64,000 bases of DNA from Paenibacillus sp. FJAT-26967 (GCF_001541095.1 NZ_LMXH01000002.1:46847-110846), one strand, 5' to 3'; positions 16,664 through 27,233 are shown, counted from the first letter of the stretch. Notes: generated by a model from the sequence alone, not told the origin. Made by a program: numbers and translations.

Positions 16664-17665
16664 ATGAAGGCGGTACATATCAAACAATTTGGCGGTACAG
16701 AGGAGCTGTATATCGGGGAAAGTCCAGAACCTGTCGCAGGTGACGGGGAATTACTTATACAGGTAAAAGCGGCCGGGCTCAACAGGGCCGATATCTTACA
16801 GCGATCAGGCAAATATCCGGCCGTTCCGGGTGAATCCGATATACTTGGCCTCGAAATAGCGGGTGTCGTGATAGGAGTCGGCTCCGGCGTAACCGGCTGG
16901 CGTGAAGGGGAGCGTATATGTGCGCTGCTTCCCGGAGGAGGTTATGCGGAGCGTGTGGCGATTCCCGCGGGGATGGCGATGCGTCTGCCCGCCGGCCTCA
17001 GCTATGCGGAAGGCGCGGCAATTCCTGAAGCTTTCCTGACCGCCTACTTGAACCTCGTGCAGCTTGGAGGTATCCAGGAGAAAGACTACGTGCTCATCCA
17101 TGCGGGTGCGAGCGGAGTCGGTACGGCCGCCATCCAGCTGGCCCGTGAATATGGCGCTCGCGTGCTTGTGACAGCCGGTTCCGAGGAGAAGCTCCTGTAC
17201 TGCCAGGAGCTGGGGGCAGATTCCGGCTGGAACTACCGCCAAGGCTCATTTGTGCCATGGCTTATGGAAACCACGCACGGTCACGGGAGTGACCTGGTGC
17301 TTGATCTCGTCGGCGCTTCTTATTTTGCCGATCATCTGGCCAGCGCGGCCGTCGGGGGCCGCATTATCCTGGTCGGGATGACCGGAGGCTCCAAAGTGCC
17401 GATGGATAAATTCGACCTGAATCCGCTGCTTATGAAGCGGATCTCGATCATCGGCTCCACGCTTCGCAGCCGGAGCCGGGAAGACAAAATCCGTCTGACT
17501 CAGCACTTCTGGCGGAGCATGGGTCCTAAGTTTGCGGATGGCAGCATTTACCCTGTCATTGACCGGATTTTCCCTTGGAGCCATGTGAGGGATGCGCATG
17601 AAATGATGGAGGCAAATGCCAACAAAGGCAAGATTATTCTGGATATTACCGCGGATGCGGAATAA
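16664..17665 (+). CDS. NAD(P)H quinone oxidoreductase (MDR/zeta-crystallin family)
   Basis: 333 residues. GroES-like N-terminal domain (MKAVHIKQFGGTEELYIGE; AAGLNRADILQRSGKYP) and Rossmann domain (DYVLIHAGASGVGTAAIQLARE) of zinc-free medium-chain dehydrogenases. Catalytic zinc ligands are absent, which points to quinone or enal reduction (PIG3/Qor type) with NADPH. ATG 16664 is used because GAGGAG lies 8 bases upstream; the GTG at 16655 overlaps that site. It is divergent from the nitronate monooxygenase, and both are redox detoxification enzymes. Confidence 0.9.
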   Translation: MKAVHIKQFGGTEELYIGESPEPVAGDGELLIQVKAAGLNRADILQRSGKYPAVPGESDILGLEIAGVVIGVGSGVTGWREGERICALLPGGGYAERVAIPAGMAMRLPAGLSYAEGAAIPEAFLTAYLNLVQLGGIQEKDYVLIHAGASGVGTAAIQLAREYGARVLVTAGSEEKLLYCQELGADSGWNYRQGSFVPWLMETTHGHGSDLVLDLVGASYFADHLASAAVGGRIILVGMTGGSKVPMDKFDLNPLLMKRISIIGSTLRSRSREDKIRLTQHFWRSMGPKFADGSIYPVIDRIFPWSHVRDAHEMMEANANKGKIILDITADAE

Positions 17666-17695
17666 ATAAGAAAAAAGCAAACAACCAGATTATGT

Positions 17696-17786
17696 GGGGA
17701 ATGAATCCCTAACGTGAGACCAATCACAACACTTTCAAGAGAATGTGCCCTATTAAAATAGGGGCACATTCTCTTGAAGGTGTTTT
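17696..17786 (-). repeat. Hairpin repeat, copy 2 (mobile-element remnant)
   Basis: A 91-bp element, reverse-oriented relative to 9-100. A near-perfect 25-bp inverted repeat (17728-17752 and 17759-17784) around TTAAAA forms a long hairpin, preceded on the plus strand by GTGAGAC and GGGGAATGAATCCC. The outer ~50 bases match copy 1. It lies at the left edge of the AT-rich patch and 30 bases after the oxidoreductase stop, where it may also act as a terminator. Confidence 0.65.
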
Positions 17787-18120
17787 TACGTTGCCAACAA
17801 GAGCTAGTCTGGATGCGCTAAACAAAGTGGGATGAATTGGAAGTTAGTGGCTCCGGAAATTGTTATCCCATGGATGGACTCTAACCAGTGGCTGGTTGAT
17901 TTGGGGCGAGTGGTTATTTAGACATGCAAGGTATTTTGATCCTTATCTCACAAATAGAAGTACACCTATAAGTGCTGGCTGCTATTTTTAGAGATTAATA
18001 TTAATTTATAAATTAATATTATATTTCATTTGTTTTCATATATAAAATAAAATAACAAGACTTTTATATAGGTATATAGTATTATGTTTATGGAAATTAA
18101 TTTAAAATGGAGGGAAAGAA
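17787..18120 (+). other. AT-rich gene-free stretch with a 26-bp palindrome
   Basis: The last ~130 bases are strongly AT-rich compared with the window. A perfect 26-bp palindrome lies at 17996-18021 (TAATATTAATTTA and its reverse complement). A 30-codon open frame from 17832 to 17924 (starts MNWKLVAPEIVIPW) is not recognised and has no ribosome site, so it may be a gene relic. A likely -10 (TATAGT, 18075-18080) precedes the secreted-protein gene, without a clear -35. Confidence 0.5.
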
Positions 18121-19785
18121 ATGAAATTAAGAAAGTTGAAATTGGCAATTTTTATTTTTGTGCTTATTTGTTATTCTATTATGTTAAGTAATACTGTTTT
18201 TGCCGCATCCAGCAAATACACGGGTGGTCTGCTAGATGGTATAAATCTACAGATGGGTTCTTCAATTAATCAACCCACAGGCTCAGGTGTAGCACAGCTT
18301 ACGGATGGTAATCCGACGAATTATATAAGTATGTCGAATCAAATGGTTTGGCATACGTTCGCTTCACCCCAAGAAATTCGTGCGGTGATTGTAAAGTCTG
18401 ATACTAGAGCTGTCGTGGAATTTTATGATGCAGCACAAAACCTGCTCTCTTCTTATACAACCGTAATGAACGATGGTGTTGAATCACTACCGACTCCGGT
18501 ACAAAACGTTAGCACAGTGGTGCTTAAACAAGGTAAGTATGCTTACGAATGGAATGTCTTCAGTACTCCTATAACCCCTCCCCTACCGACAGTTATTAAT
18601 TGGATTCAAGGAGGGGATAAGAGCGTCGATTTGGACTGGGACTCAACAGGAGCAAAATCCTATAATGTGAAGCGTTCCACATCTCCAGGAGGACCGTATG
18701 CTTTATTAGCAAATGTATCGGGTACGTCCTATACAGATAAAGATGTAAAAAATGATACGAATTATTACTATGTAGTTATGGCCGTCAACGAATCAGGCGA
18801 AAGTGCGCCTTCTCTAGAAAAACTCATTAGACCAGCGGCAACGAAATATACAGGTGGGCTGCTGGATCGAATAGTCTTAAAAGCAGGAACTGCAATAACC
18901 AATCCACTGACAACTGTTCGGCTACTAACGGATAATAACGGTTCTAATTATGTAGGTATGGCCAATCAAATAGTTTGGCATACGTTCTCGTCTCCAAAAG
19001 TGGTGGAGTCGGTAATTGTAAAGTCTGATGGCAAGGCTGTAATTGAATTTTATGATGCAGATAACAACTTGTTAGATTCCTATTCGCCGATAAAGAGTGA
19101 TACAGTAGAGACCTTACCAGTTCCTATAGTCAATGTATCTACAGTCGTACTTAAACAAGGAACCTACGCTTATGAATGGAACGTCTTCGGCAAAGGGACC
19201 GAACCACCCGTTGCCACTCCGCTTAACCTAACGGCGGTTGCGGGAGATACCAAAGTAAACTTGGCATGGAATGCTTCAGCGAACGCCGTCAGCTACAACG
19301 TTAAGCGCAGCACAACAGCAGGAGGACCTTACGCTACGATCGGTACGGCTGCAGCCAGTGCCTACACAGATACGAACGTAGTAAATGGCACGACTTATTA
19401 CTACGTCGTTACAGCTGTCAATGCTTCTGGAGAGAGCCTTCCTTCCAATGAAGCATCCGCGACTCCAAAAGCGGGAACCGTTGTTGTGCCTCCGGTTGAA
19501 GAACCATCCGGTGACAGCGCGATTCTGGTAATTACGCTGAATAACGGAACGGACAAAGAATATGATCTTTCAATGAACGAAGTTAATGCCTTTATCGCTT
19601 GGTACGAAGGCCGTGCAGCAGGCACGGGTCCCGTTATGTTTGCCATTGACAAGCACAATAACAACAAGGGACCTTTCAAGAACCGTAAGGATTATATCTT
19701 GTATGATAAAATTATTACGTTCGAAGTGAATGTTTACGACAGCGGTGAGGGCGAAGCTCCTGTAGAACCGACTATTCCGTTGTAA
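18121..19785 (+). CDS. Secreted protein with duplicated novel modules and two FN3 domains
   Basis: 554 residues. Signal peptide (~1-29, ending VFAAS). Module A (32-147) and module B (241-356) are diverged copies of one ~116-residue unit sharing KYTGGLLD, MVWHTF/IVWHTF, VKSD, EFYDA, STVVLKQG and YAYEWNVF. Each is followed by a fibronectin type III domain (~156-236 and ~365-448, both with SYNVKRST..GGPY). A ~75-residue C-terminal domain (466-541) is rich in charged and aromatic residues. The module's beta-strand-like pattern hints at a carbohydrate-binding or adhesive role, but I do not recognise the family. Start ATG 18121 follows GGAGGGAAAGAA. The 5' part is more AT-rich than the 3' part, suggesting transfer or assembly from pieces. 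Confidence 0.75.
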   Translation: MKLRKLKLAIFIFVLICYSIMLSNTVFAASSKYTGGLLDGINLQMGSSINQPTGSGVAQLTDGNPTNYISMSNQMVWHTFASPQEIRAVIVKSDTRAVVEFYDAAQNLLSSYTTVMNDGVESLPTPVQNVSTVVLKQGKYAYEWNVFSTPITPPLPTVINWIQGGDKSVDLDWDSTGAKSYNVKRSTSPGGPYALLANVSGTSYTDKDVKNDTNYYYVVMAVNESGESAPSLEKLIRPAATKYTGGLLDRIVLKAGTAITNPLTTVRLLTDNNGSNYVGMANQIVWHTFSSPKVVESVIVKSDGKAVIEFYDADNNLLDSYSPIKSDTVETLPVPIVNVSTVVLKQGTYAYEWNVFGKGTEPPVATPLNLTAVAGDTKVNLAWNASANAVSYNVKRSTTAGGPYATIGTAAASAYTDTNVVNGTTYYYVVTAVNASGESLPSNEASATPKAGTVVVPPVEEPSGDSAILVITLNNGTDKEYDLSMNEVNAFIAWYEGRAAGTGPVMFAIDKHNNNKGPFKNRKDYILYDKIITFEVNVYDSGEGEAPVEPTIPL

Positions 19786-19811
19786 CTTGCGCACCTGCTC
19801 CGGTAAAAATA

Positions 19812-19854
19812 TAAGAAGCCCAAGATCCGTTTCTAACGGACCTTGGGCTTCTTA
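19812..19854. terminator. Bidirectional terminator between convergent genes
   Basis: A 19-bp stem with one mismatch (TAAGAAGCCCAAG ... CTTGGGCTTCTTA) and the loop TTCTA. The minus-strand exit is T-rich (TATATTTTTA), so it should stop the deacetylase transcript best. Confidence 0.8.
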
Positions 19855-19884
19855 CATTGCTTCTTACATATGCCAACATGCTGC

Positions 19885-20739
19885 TCATGACCCGCTTTTG
19901 GGTCCGGCATCAGGCGGTGGAGACTTGTACAACTCACTCAGTTTGACGAAGGAGAGAGTATCCTTTAACCGCGGCAGTGTATCCCGTAGCGCAGCTGCGG
20001 TGATGTCGCCCTTGGCGCCGACATGGCCGATAGCAATGCAGGGCTGATGCACTTTGTTGTGAGCTCCGATCAATTCAATTTGCCGGATCACTTTGCTCTT
20101 GGTATGGATATCATCCAGGAAAATATGATTTTCCAGACAAGGCACTCCTACTTTTTTGGCCTCGCGGCAGGCGATACTCCGGTAATTCGTATGGCTGTCC
20201 AGAAAGAAGAGACCTCTTTCGCGCAGGACTTCCATCACGATATGCATAACCCGCTCATCGGCTGTGGCTTTAGACCCCATATGGTTGTTAACTCCGATAG
20301 CGTGGGGGATATCATCTATGGCCGCATTGACGCGTTTGCGGATTTCTTCCTCGCTCAAATCGGTCGAGATTACACCGGGGCCCAGCCAGCTTTTTTTGCC
20401 GGTCATAGGTTCCATAGGCAGGTGCACGATGACTTCGCGGCCTTTGCGGAAGGCGTCTTGCGCATCGCTTTTAGAAGAGGAAAGAAAGGGCATGACAGCG
20501 ACAGTCAGCGGGATGGGAAGATCAAGGATCGAATCCGTTCCTTTCATGTTATTGCCGAAATCATCGATAACAATGGCGGCTGATTTGGGAGCAGGACCGC
20601 CGAGTCCGGCAGCCTCGCTAATTGATGCGGCAGCAGCGGTAAGCGGATTAGCAGATGTCAGCAGGTTAACGCATATAATACCCATAGTAAGCGCGCGGGA
20701 TAGGGCTGTTTTCCGGGAGCTTGTACGGTTCCGATTCAT
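19885..20739 (-). CDS. Divergent polysaccharide deacetylase family protein (secreted)
   Basis: 284 residues with an N-terminal export signal (basic start, then hydrophobic ALTMGIICVNLLTSANPLTAAAAS). The NodB-like barrel has KSAAIVIDDFGNNMKGTD (metal-binding Asp pair), EVIVHLPMEPM, GVNNHMGSKATAD and FFLDSHTNYRS, typical of the divergent polysaccharide deacetylase family (YibQ type). Members act on extracellular polysaccharide, but the substrate is not established. Start ATG 20739 is preceded by GGAAGGAGAACTTT. Single gene. Confidence 0.85.
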   Translation of the reverse strand: MNRNRTSSRKTALSRALTMGIICVNLLTSANPLTAAAASISEAAGLGGPAPKSAAIVIDDFGNNMKGTDSILDLPIPLTVAVMPFLSSSKSDAQDAFRKGREVIVHLPMEPMTGKKSWLGPGVISTDLSEEEIRKRVNAAIDDIPHAIGVNNHMGSKATADERVMHIVMEVLRERGLFFLDSHTNYRSIACREAKKVGVPCLENHIFLDDIHTKSKVIRQIELIGAHNKVHQPCIAIGHVGAKGDITAAALRDTLPRLKDTLSFVKLSELYKSPPPDAGPKSGS

Positions 20740-20959
20740 AAAGTTCTCCTTCCGGTTGCATGTTCTAATGTTGGCTTTTACTAATATGGAGTAAGAATCC
20801 CTCTGTTATGCAACCGTCCAAGGTTCGGCTTTATCAAAGGAAAGGCATAAAATCCAAGCATGCGGGAATACGTTGAAGTAAATCAATGAATGGATGGAGA
20901 GGAGGCCTTCAAACCCGCAGATCTTCTTCAAGAAGCGCACATCCTGTCTTTGACTGACT

Positions 20960-21081
20960 TTGACTCTTTATCGCTTTCGGGTCTATACTGTATAATAGGA
21001 GATTGTTCTATTCTCCAAATCTAATTTATGGACATAAAAGGAGGTGTACCTATCTGCTTCTATGAGGTAGATAGGAAATAA
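20960..21081 (+). promoter_or_regulatory. Promoter and structured leader of the CNNM/CBS gene
   Basis: TTGACT (20960-20965), an 18-base spacer and TATACT (20984-20989) form the promoter. A perfect Shine-Dalgarno AAAGGAGGT (21037-21045) lies 37 bases before the TTG start. Between them CCTATCT (21049-21055) pairs with AGATAGG (21069-21075), which would bring the Shine-Dalgarno within ~9 bases of TTG. A 17-codon open frame (ATG 21028 to TAA 21079-21081) ends exactly where TTG 21082 begins, in the same frame. Confidence 0.5.
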
Positions 21082-22440
21082 TTGGATAGTGACCCCTTGC
21101 CAGTGTTACTTAGCCTTACCCTGATCGTGGTTCTTGTTCTACTCAGCGGCTCATTTGTATCAGCCGAATTTGCGATGGTGAAATTGCGGGGAAGCCGCAT
21201 GGATGCACTTGTGTTAGAGGGTAACATGAAAGCGCGCATCGCAGGGAAGATAGCTGACAATATGAATGGGTATCTGTCTGCCAGCCGGCTCGGAATTATC
21301 CTAACGTCTTTGGCGCTTGGTTGGATCGGAGAGCCTATGGTGGTTAGAGTACTCGAACCTTTATCAGCCAACATTGGTATACCGGAAGGTATTATTCATG
21401 CCCTGTCTTTTGTACTTGCCTTTACGGTTATAACAGCGATTCACATTATGATTTCCAAAAAATATGCGGACCGTAAGTCGGAAGAAGTAAACCTCTGGGT
21501 TGCAGCTCCTGTACTGGTATTCTACAAATTAATGTTTCCCTTCTTCTGGGTATTGGATAAAATCTCGAACTGGCTTCTCCGCCGCTCGGGAACAGAAGTT
21601 GCGGGCAGACAGGACTCGGCGCATACAGAGGAAGATATTCGTTTACTGATGAAAGAAAGTCACAGGAACGGTCTTATTGATAATACAGAGCTTACGCTTG
21701 TCGACAATATTTTTGAATTTGCAGATACGAATGCGCGTGAAATTATGATACCCCGTACTGAAATCGTTTGTCTGCATGCCATTCATTCTTTTGAAGAGAA
21801 CAAGGCGACGGCTATTAAGGAATTGTATACCCGTTACCCGGTTTGTGATCCGGACAAAGACAATATTATTGGATTCGTGCATATCAAAGATATTTTGACG
21901 GCAAGCGATGAGCTTGACGATATACGCAACATTATGCGTCCCCTAATGACGGTGCCCGAATCTATGCCCATCAGCATCCTGCTGAGATTGATGCAGAAAC
22001 GCAAGACGGAAGTTGCCCTCCTCATTGACGAGTACGGCGGCACTTCGGGTCTTGTGACCGTCGAGGATATTCTGGAAGAGATCGTCGGCGAGCTGCAGGA
22101 CGAATTCGATCATGAGCGTCCGGAGTTTGAGAAGAAAGACGAATACACGTATTCGATTGACGGCATGATGTTAATTGATCAGTTCAACCAGCATTTCGGT
22201 ACGGCTATCGAAGCGGAACATTTTGATACCATCGGCGGCTGGATTTATTCACAGGTGGAAATTCCTCCGGTTAAGAACCAGCGGATTCATCATGAACAGC
22301 TGCAATTTATTATTGACGAGGTTGATAATATGAGAATTGTCAGGCTGCTGATCCGTAAGGATCAACCCCAGGAAATTCTCTCCCTCGAAGATGGATATAT
22401 AGAACTTGATCTCGACCCGCAAGTAAAGCTGTCTTCCTAA
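21082..22440 (+). CDS. CNNM/CBS-domain membrane protein (CorC/HlyC family)
   Basis: 452 residues. CNNM (DUF21) membrane domain with about four helices (1-~150, including GSFVSAEFAMVK and LTSLALGWIGEP), a tandem CBS pair (~205-335, with REIMIPRTEI and LIDEYGGTSGLVTVEDILEEIVGE) and a C-terminal CorC/HlyC transporter-associated domain. Homologues are linked to Mg2+ export or resistance and are often called hemolysins. TTG 21082 is the first possible start in this frame after an in-frame stop, and it has no good ribosome site immediately upstream; see the leader. A terminator follows. Confidence 0.88.
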   Translation: MDSDPLPVLLSLTLIVVLVLLSGSFVSAEFAMVKLRGSRMDALVLEGNMKARIAGKIADNMNGYLSASRLGIILTSLALGWIGEPMVVRVLEPLSANIGIPEGIIHALSFVLAFTVITAIHIMISKKYADRKSEEVNLWVAAPVLVFYKLMFPFFWVLDKISNWLLRRSGTEVAGRQDSAHTEEDIRLLMKESHRNGLIDNTELTLVDNIFEFADTNAREIMIPRTEIVCLHAIHSFEENKATAIKELYTRYPVCDPDKDNIIGFVHIKDILTASDELDDIRNIMRPLMTVPESMPISILLRLMQKRKTEVALLIDEYGGTSGLVTVEDILEEIVGELQDEFDHERPEFEKKDEYTYSIDGMMLIDQFNQHFGTAIEAEHFDTIGGWIYSQVEIPPVKNQRIHHEQLQFIIDEVDNMRIVRLLIRKDQPQEILSLEDGYIELDLDPQVKLSS

Positions 22441-22445
22441 CATAC

Positions 22446-22475
22446 AAAACCGCTGCATCTTGTGCAGCGGTTTTT
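22446..22475. terminator. Bidirectional terminator between the CNNM gene and yjcZ
   Basis: AAAACCGCTGCA-TCTTG-TGCAGCGGTTTT is a perfect 12-bp stem with A and T flanks, between convergent genes. Confidence 0.9.
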
Positions 22476-22493
22476 GTTATTATGAGGTTTGAA

Positions 22494-22601
22494 TTAGAAT
22501 GTAGCTAAGATGATAACCAGAAGGATGTACAGAACAAGGATAATTGCAGTGCTCGTGCCAACAACTCCAATACCGTAACCGCCAGTTCCACAACCGGACA
22601 T
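22494..22601 (-). CDS. YjcZ-family small sporulation protein
   Basis: 35 residues, too short for ordinary gene finders. It reads MSGCGTGGYG, then IGVVGTSTAIILVLYILLVIIL and ATF. A short Gly/Cys-rich head plus one hydrophobic helix is the hallmark of the YjcZ/SscA family of tiny spore proteins, one of which (SscA) is needed for spore coat assembly in Bacillus. Its ribosome site GAGGAGGAAACAAAT is excellent. It stands alone, convergent with the CNNM gene. Confidence 0.85.
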   Translation of the reverse strand: MSGCGTGGYGIGVVGTSTAIILVLYILLVIILATF

Positions 22602-22855
22602 ATTTGTTTCCTCCTCATGAAGTAGGATGTAGTTTACGTTAATATCCTATGTGCAGGAGTGTTTCTTGTTATGGACTTCTGTCCCGGTGTTGCAAAAAAA
22701 ATCAGGATACCTGTCCAGTATGCTGGCAGATATCGTTTGTTTGATTCTCTTTTAAAAAGGCTAAACAATATAGAAAGGGCAGTGCCGCTACAAATAAACG
22801 GTACTGCCGGATTCGTATTTTCAAAAACCATTAGATATAGAGGAGTGTTGGGTTG

Positions 22856-23755
22856 ATGGCTGACAAGAACAAGAAAGAGAACAAAGACAAGCGCGGGGAG
22901 CGGCTGATCCGTCAGATAGACCGCACATTTGTACCGGAGAATACCCTTGCACTGTGGCATCTGGGACAAGAGAGCATGGTATTTAAAGGGTCGGGGATGA
23001 TTGCATACATAGATCCTTATCTGAGTAACGCTATTGACGAGCAATTCGGCAATTCACCGCGTAATTTCGAAACGCCGATATCTCCAGAACTGATCGGACA
23101 TGCCGACCTTGTCCTCATAACCCACGATCATCCGGATCATCTGGATCCGGTTACTGTGCGGGCAATGGCGATTGCTTCACCTCATGCGACATGGATATGC
23201 CCGGCGCCTGTAGTTCCTCAGCTTGCTGAACTGGGTATTGTACCCGATGCGCTGATTGGAGCAAGAGCCGGTGATATGATTGATTTTAGAGACATGAGAA
23301 TTACCCCGATTGCCAGCAAGCATGAAGAATTTGAAACCGATGAGAACGGTGATCATAAATTTCTCGGTTATGTGATCGAGCTTAATGGAGTGAAGCTGTA
23401 CCACGCAGGAGATACGATTGGCTATGAGGGGCTGGTCGAGGCTCTGAGGCCGCACCGTATCGACATTGCGTGTATGCCGATTAACGGACGGGATTGGAAA
23501 AGATATCAGGACAACCTCATGGGTAACATGAATTTCCGGGAAGCGGCCGATCTCGGCGTTGCAATCGGGGCAGACCTTCTTATTCCGATGCATTACGATT
23601 TATTTGCGTTTAACACAGAGAATCCATCTTATTTTGTCGATTATATTCATCACACGTACCCGCATCAGAAGTTTAAATTGTTTGTTCCCGGAGAAAGATT
23701 AATCTATGCGGCGGAGGAGAGCGATGAGGAACTGGAGCTGGGGAATGAGGAATAG
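22856..23755 (+). CDS. Metallo-beta-lactamase-fold hydrolase (UlaG-like)
   Basis: 299 residues. THDHPDHLDP is the metal-binding HxHxDH motif, followed by SKHEE, YHAGDTIGYEG and IPMHYDLFAFN. The layout matches UlaG-like MBL hydrolases (UlaG itself opens L-ascorbate-6-phosphate lactone), but no ascorbate operon is present, so the substrate is unknown. ATG 22856 has GAGGAG 10 bases upstream; TTG 22853 is an alternative. The 230-bp leader has a hairpin (GGCAGTGCCG ... CGGTACTGCC, about 22778-22810) with no T-run. Confidence 0.8.
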   Translation: MADKNKKENKDKRGERLIRQIDRTFVPENTLALWHLGQESMVFKGSGMIAYIDPYLSNAIDEQFGNSPRNFETPISPELIGHADLVLITHDHPDHLDPVTVRAMAIASPHATWICPAPVVPQLAELGIVPDALIGARAGDMIDFRDMRITPIASKHEEFETDENGDHKFLGYVIELNGVKLYHAGDTIGYEGLVEALRPHRIDIACMPINGRDWKRYQDNLMGNMNFREAADLGVAIGADLLIPMHYDLFAFNTENPSYFVDYIHHTYPHQKFKLFVPGERLIYAAEESDEELELGNEE

Positions 23756-23858
23756 ATCCGAGCGGCTCCATCCTTAAAGAAGCGCATCAGGCAGAGCCAG
23801 ATGGCCGCGATTACGGCTTACGGACCACAGCTTTAAGAAATCGCTCCTGCTAGAAATA

Positions 23859-23888
23859 TTGACGCTGCGGTCCATCATAAGGCATTAT
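23859..23888 (+). promoter_or_regulatory. Candidate promoter of zur
   Basis: TTGACG (23859-23864), an 18-base spacer and CATTAT (23883-23888) lie 36 bases before the GTG start. No Zur box was seen here. Confidence 0.4.
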
Positions 23889-23923
23889 AAGGAGATAGAT
23901 GCAGCATATGTGGGGGGACCGCA

Positions 23924-24337
23924 GTGAAAGCCGAAGAGATTACCCGGGCAATGGCCGAGCAAGGAATGCGGATTACCGATCAAAGACGCACGCTGGCGGA
24001 ATTGTTCGCGAAGTCCGACGGGTACGTGACGCCTAAAGCCGTATACGACATTATGGGCAAAACGTACGGGGGTTTAAGTTTTGATACGGTCTATCGCAAT
24101 CTGAGAATTATGCATGAAATGGGCGTGCTCGAGCAGTTTGTGTTCGAGGACGGAATCAAGTTCCGTGCGAGATGTTCAGAGACGCACCATCATCACCATC
24201 TGATTTGTCTGCAGTGTGAGAAGACCATTTCTTTTGTATTTTGTCCTATGGACGAAGTGGAAGGACTGCCGGAAGATTTTAAAGCCGTTAAGCATAAATT
24301 CGAGATATACGGATACTGCAAGGATTGTCAGAAATGA
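23924..24337 (+). CDS. zur: Fur-family transcriptional regulator, probably Zur
   Basis: 137 residues. A winged-helix N-terminal domain ([48 protein letters not shown]) is followed by a dimerisation domain with the His-rich [17 protein letters not shown] and C-terminal YGYCKDC. The two CxxC pairs form the structural zinc site. It is called Zur rather than Fur or PerR because of the HHHHH sensor region and its place 3 kb before a znuACB operon with Zur-type boxes. Start GTG 23924, with GGGGGG just upstream. Its last codons overlap yidD. Confidence 0.82.
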   Translation: MKAEEITRAMAEQGMRITDQRRTLAELFAKSDGYVTPKAVYDIMGKTYGGLSFDTVYRNLRIMHEMGVLEQFVFEDGIKFRARCSETHHHHHLICLQCEKTISFVFCPMDEVEGLPEDFKAVKHKFEIYGYCKDCQK

Positions 24338-24558
24338 AGAAGCTCCTGCAGGCTCCGATTCATGTATACCGCAAATTCATCTCTCCTCTCAAACCGCCCA
24401 CGTGCCGCTTCTATCCGACGTGTTCTCAATATGCGCTGGAAGCGATTGAACAGCATGGGCCCGCGAAGGGATCTTGGCTGGCGGTTAAACGAATCTGCAA
24501 GTGCCATCCTTTCAATCCCGGCGGGATCGATCATGTGCCCCCGCGTAAAGAGAGGTAG
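24334..24558 (+). CDS. yidD: Membrane protein insertion efficiency factor YidD
   Basis: 74 residues. [31 protein letters not shown] and [18 protein letters not shown] are unmistakable for YidD, a small cytoplasmic-face protein that helps YidC-dependent insertion. It starts at ATG 24334, overlapping the zur stop (ATGA), so it is translationally coupled to zur. The linkage to zur is unusual, since yidD typically sits with rnpA/yidC. Confidence 0.95.
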   Translation: MKKLLQAPIHVYRKFISPLKPPTCRFYPTCSQYALEAIEQHGPAKGSWLAVKRICKCHPFNPGGIDHVPPRKER

Positions 24559-24631
24559 GCAGTCCTCCTGGGCAGTTGACAGCAGGACCGAGATTCGCTA
24601 TATTGTTGGTTAAACGCGACAAACGCGACAA

Positions 24632-27023
<2,392 letters not shown>

Positions 27024-27031
27024 TCGATGAG

Positions 27032-27076
27032 AAACCCGGAAGAGTTGCGGTGAATCCGCGCTATTCCGGGTTTTGA
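27032..27076 (+). terminator. Terminator after metG
   Basis: AAACCCGGAA (27032-27041) pairs with TTCCGGGTTT (27064-27073), and a smaller stem lies in the loop. Confidence 0.75.
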
Positions 27077-27101
27077 TATTTCGTGTTAAGCAATTTCTTA
27101 A

Positions 27102-27178
27102 TCGTAATGATTATGATTAGTCTTGACAAGCTGCCCGGATTCTCCGTATAATCAGCTAGTAAATAAAAATCATTACGA
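27102..27178 (+). promoter_or_regulatory. znuACB promoter flanked by two Zur-type boxes
   Basis: TTGACA (27123-27128), an 18-base spacer and TATAAT (27147-27152) form a near-perfect promoter. Box 1, TCGTAATGATTATGA (27102-27116), has one mismatch to the Zur consensus TCGTAATNATTACGA. Box 2, TAAAAATCATTACGA (27164-27178), keeps a perfect right half. They bracket the promoter, so Zn-loaded Zur should block polymerase and the operon should be induced by zinc starvation. Confidence 0.8.
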
Positions 27179-27233
27179 TTTACATGGATAGCGATGATAG
27201 ATGGAGATTGCTTGTTGAGAGGAGTTATTTTAT

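Noticed and set aside
17712-17727. Crp/Fnr-like CGTGA-N6-TCACA near the oxidoreductase gene
   Set aside because: It lies inside the hairpin repeat, between convergent features with no promoter downstream at the right distance, and has a mismatch in the left half.
17832-17924. 30-codon open frame in the AT-rich gap
   Set aside because: No ribosome site, no family resemblance; at most a gene relic.
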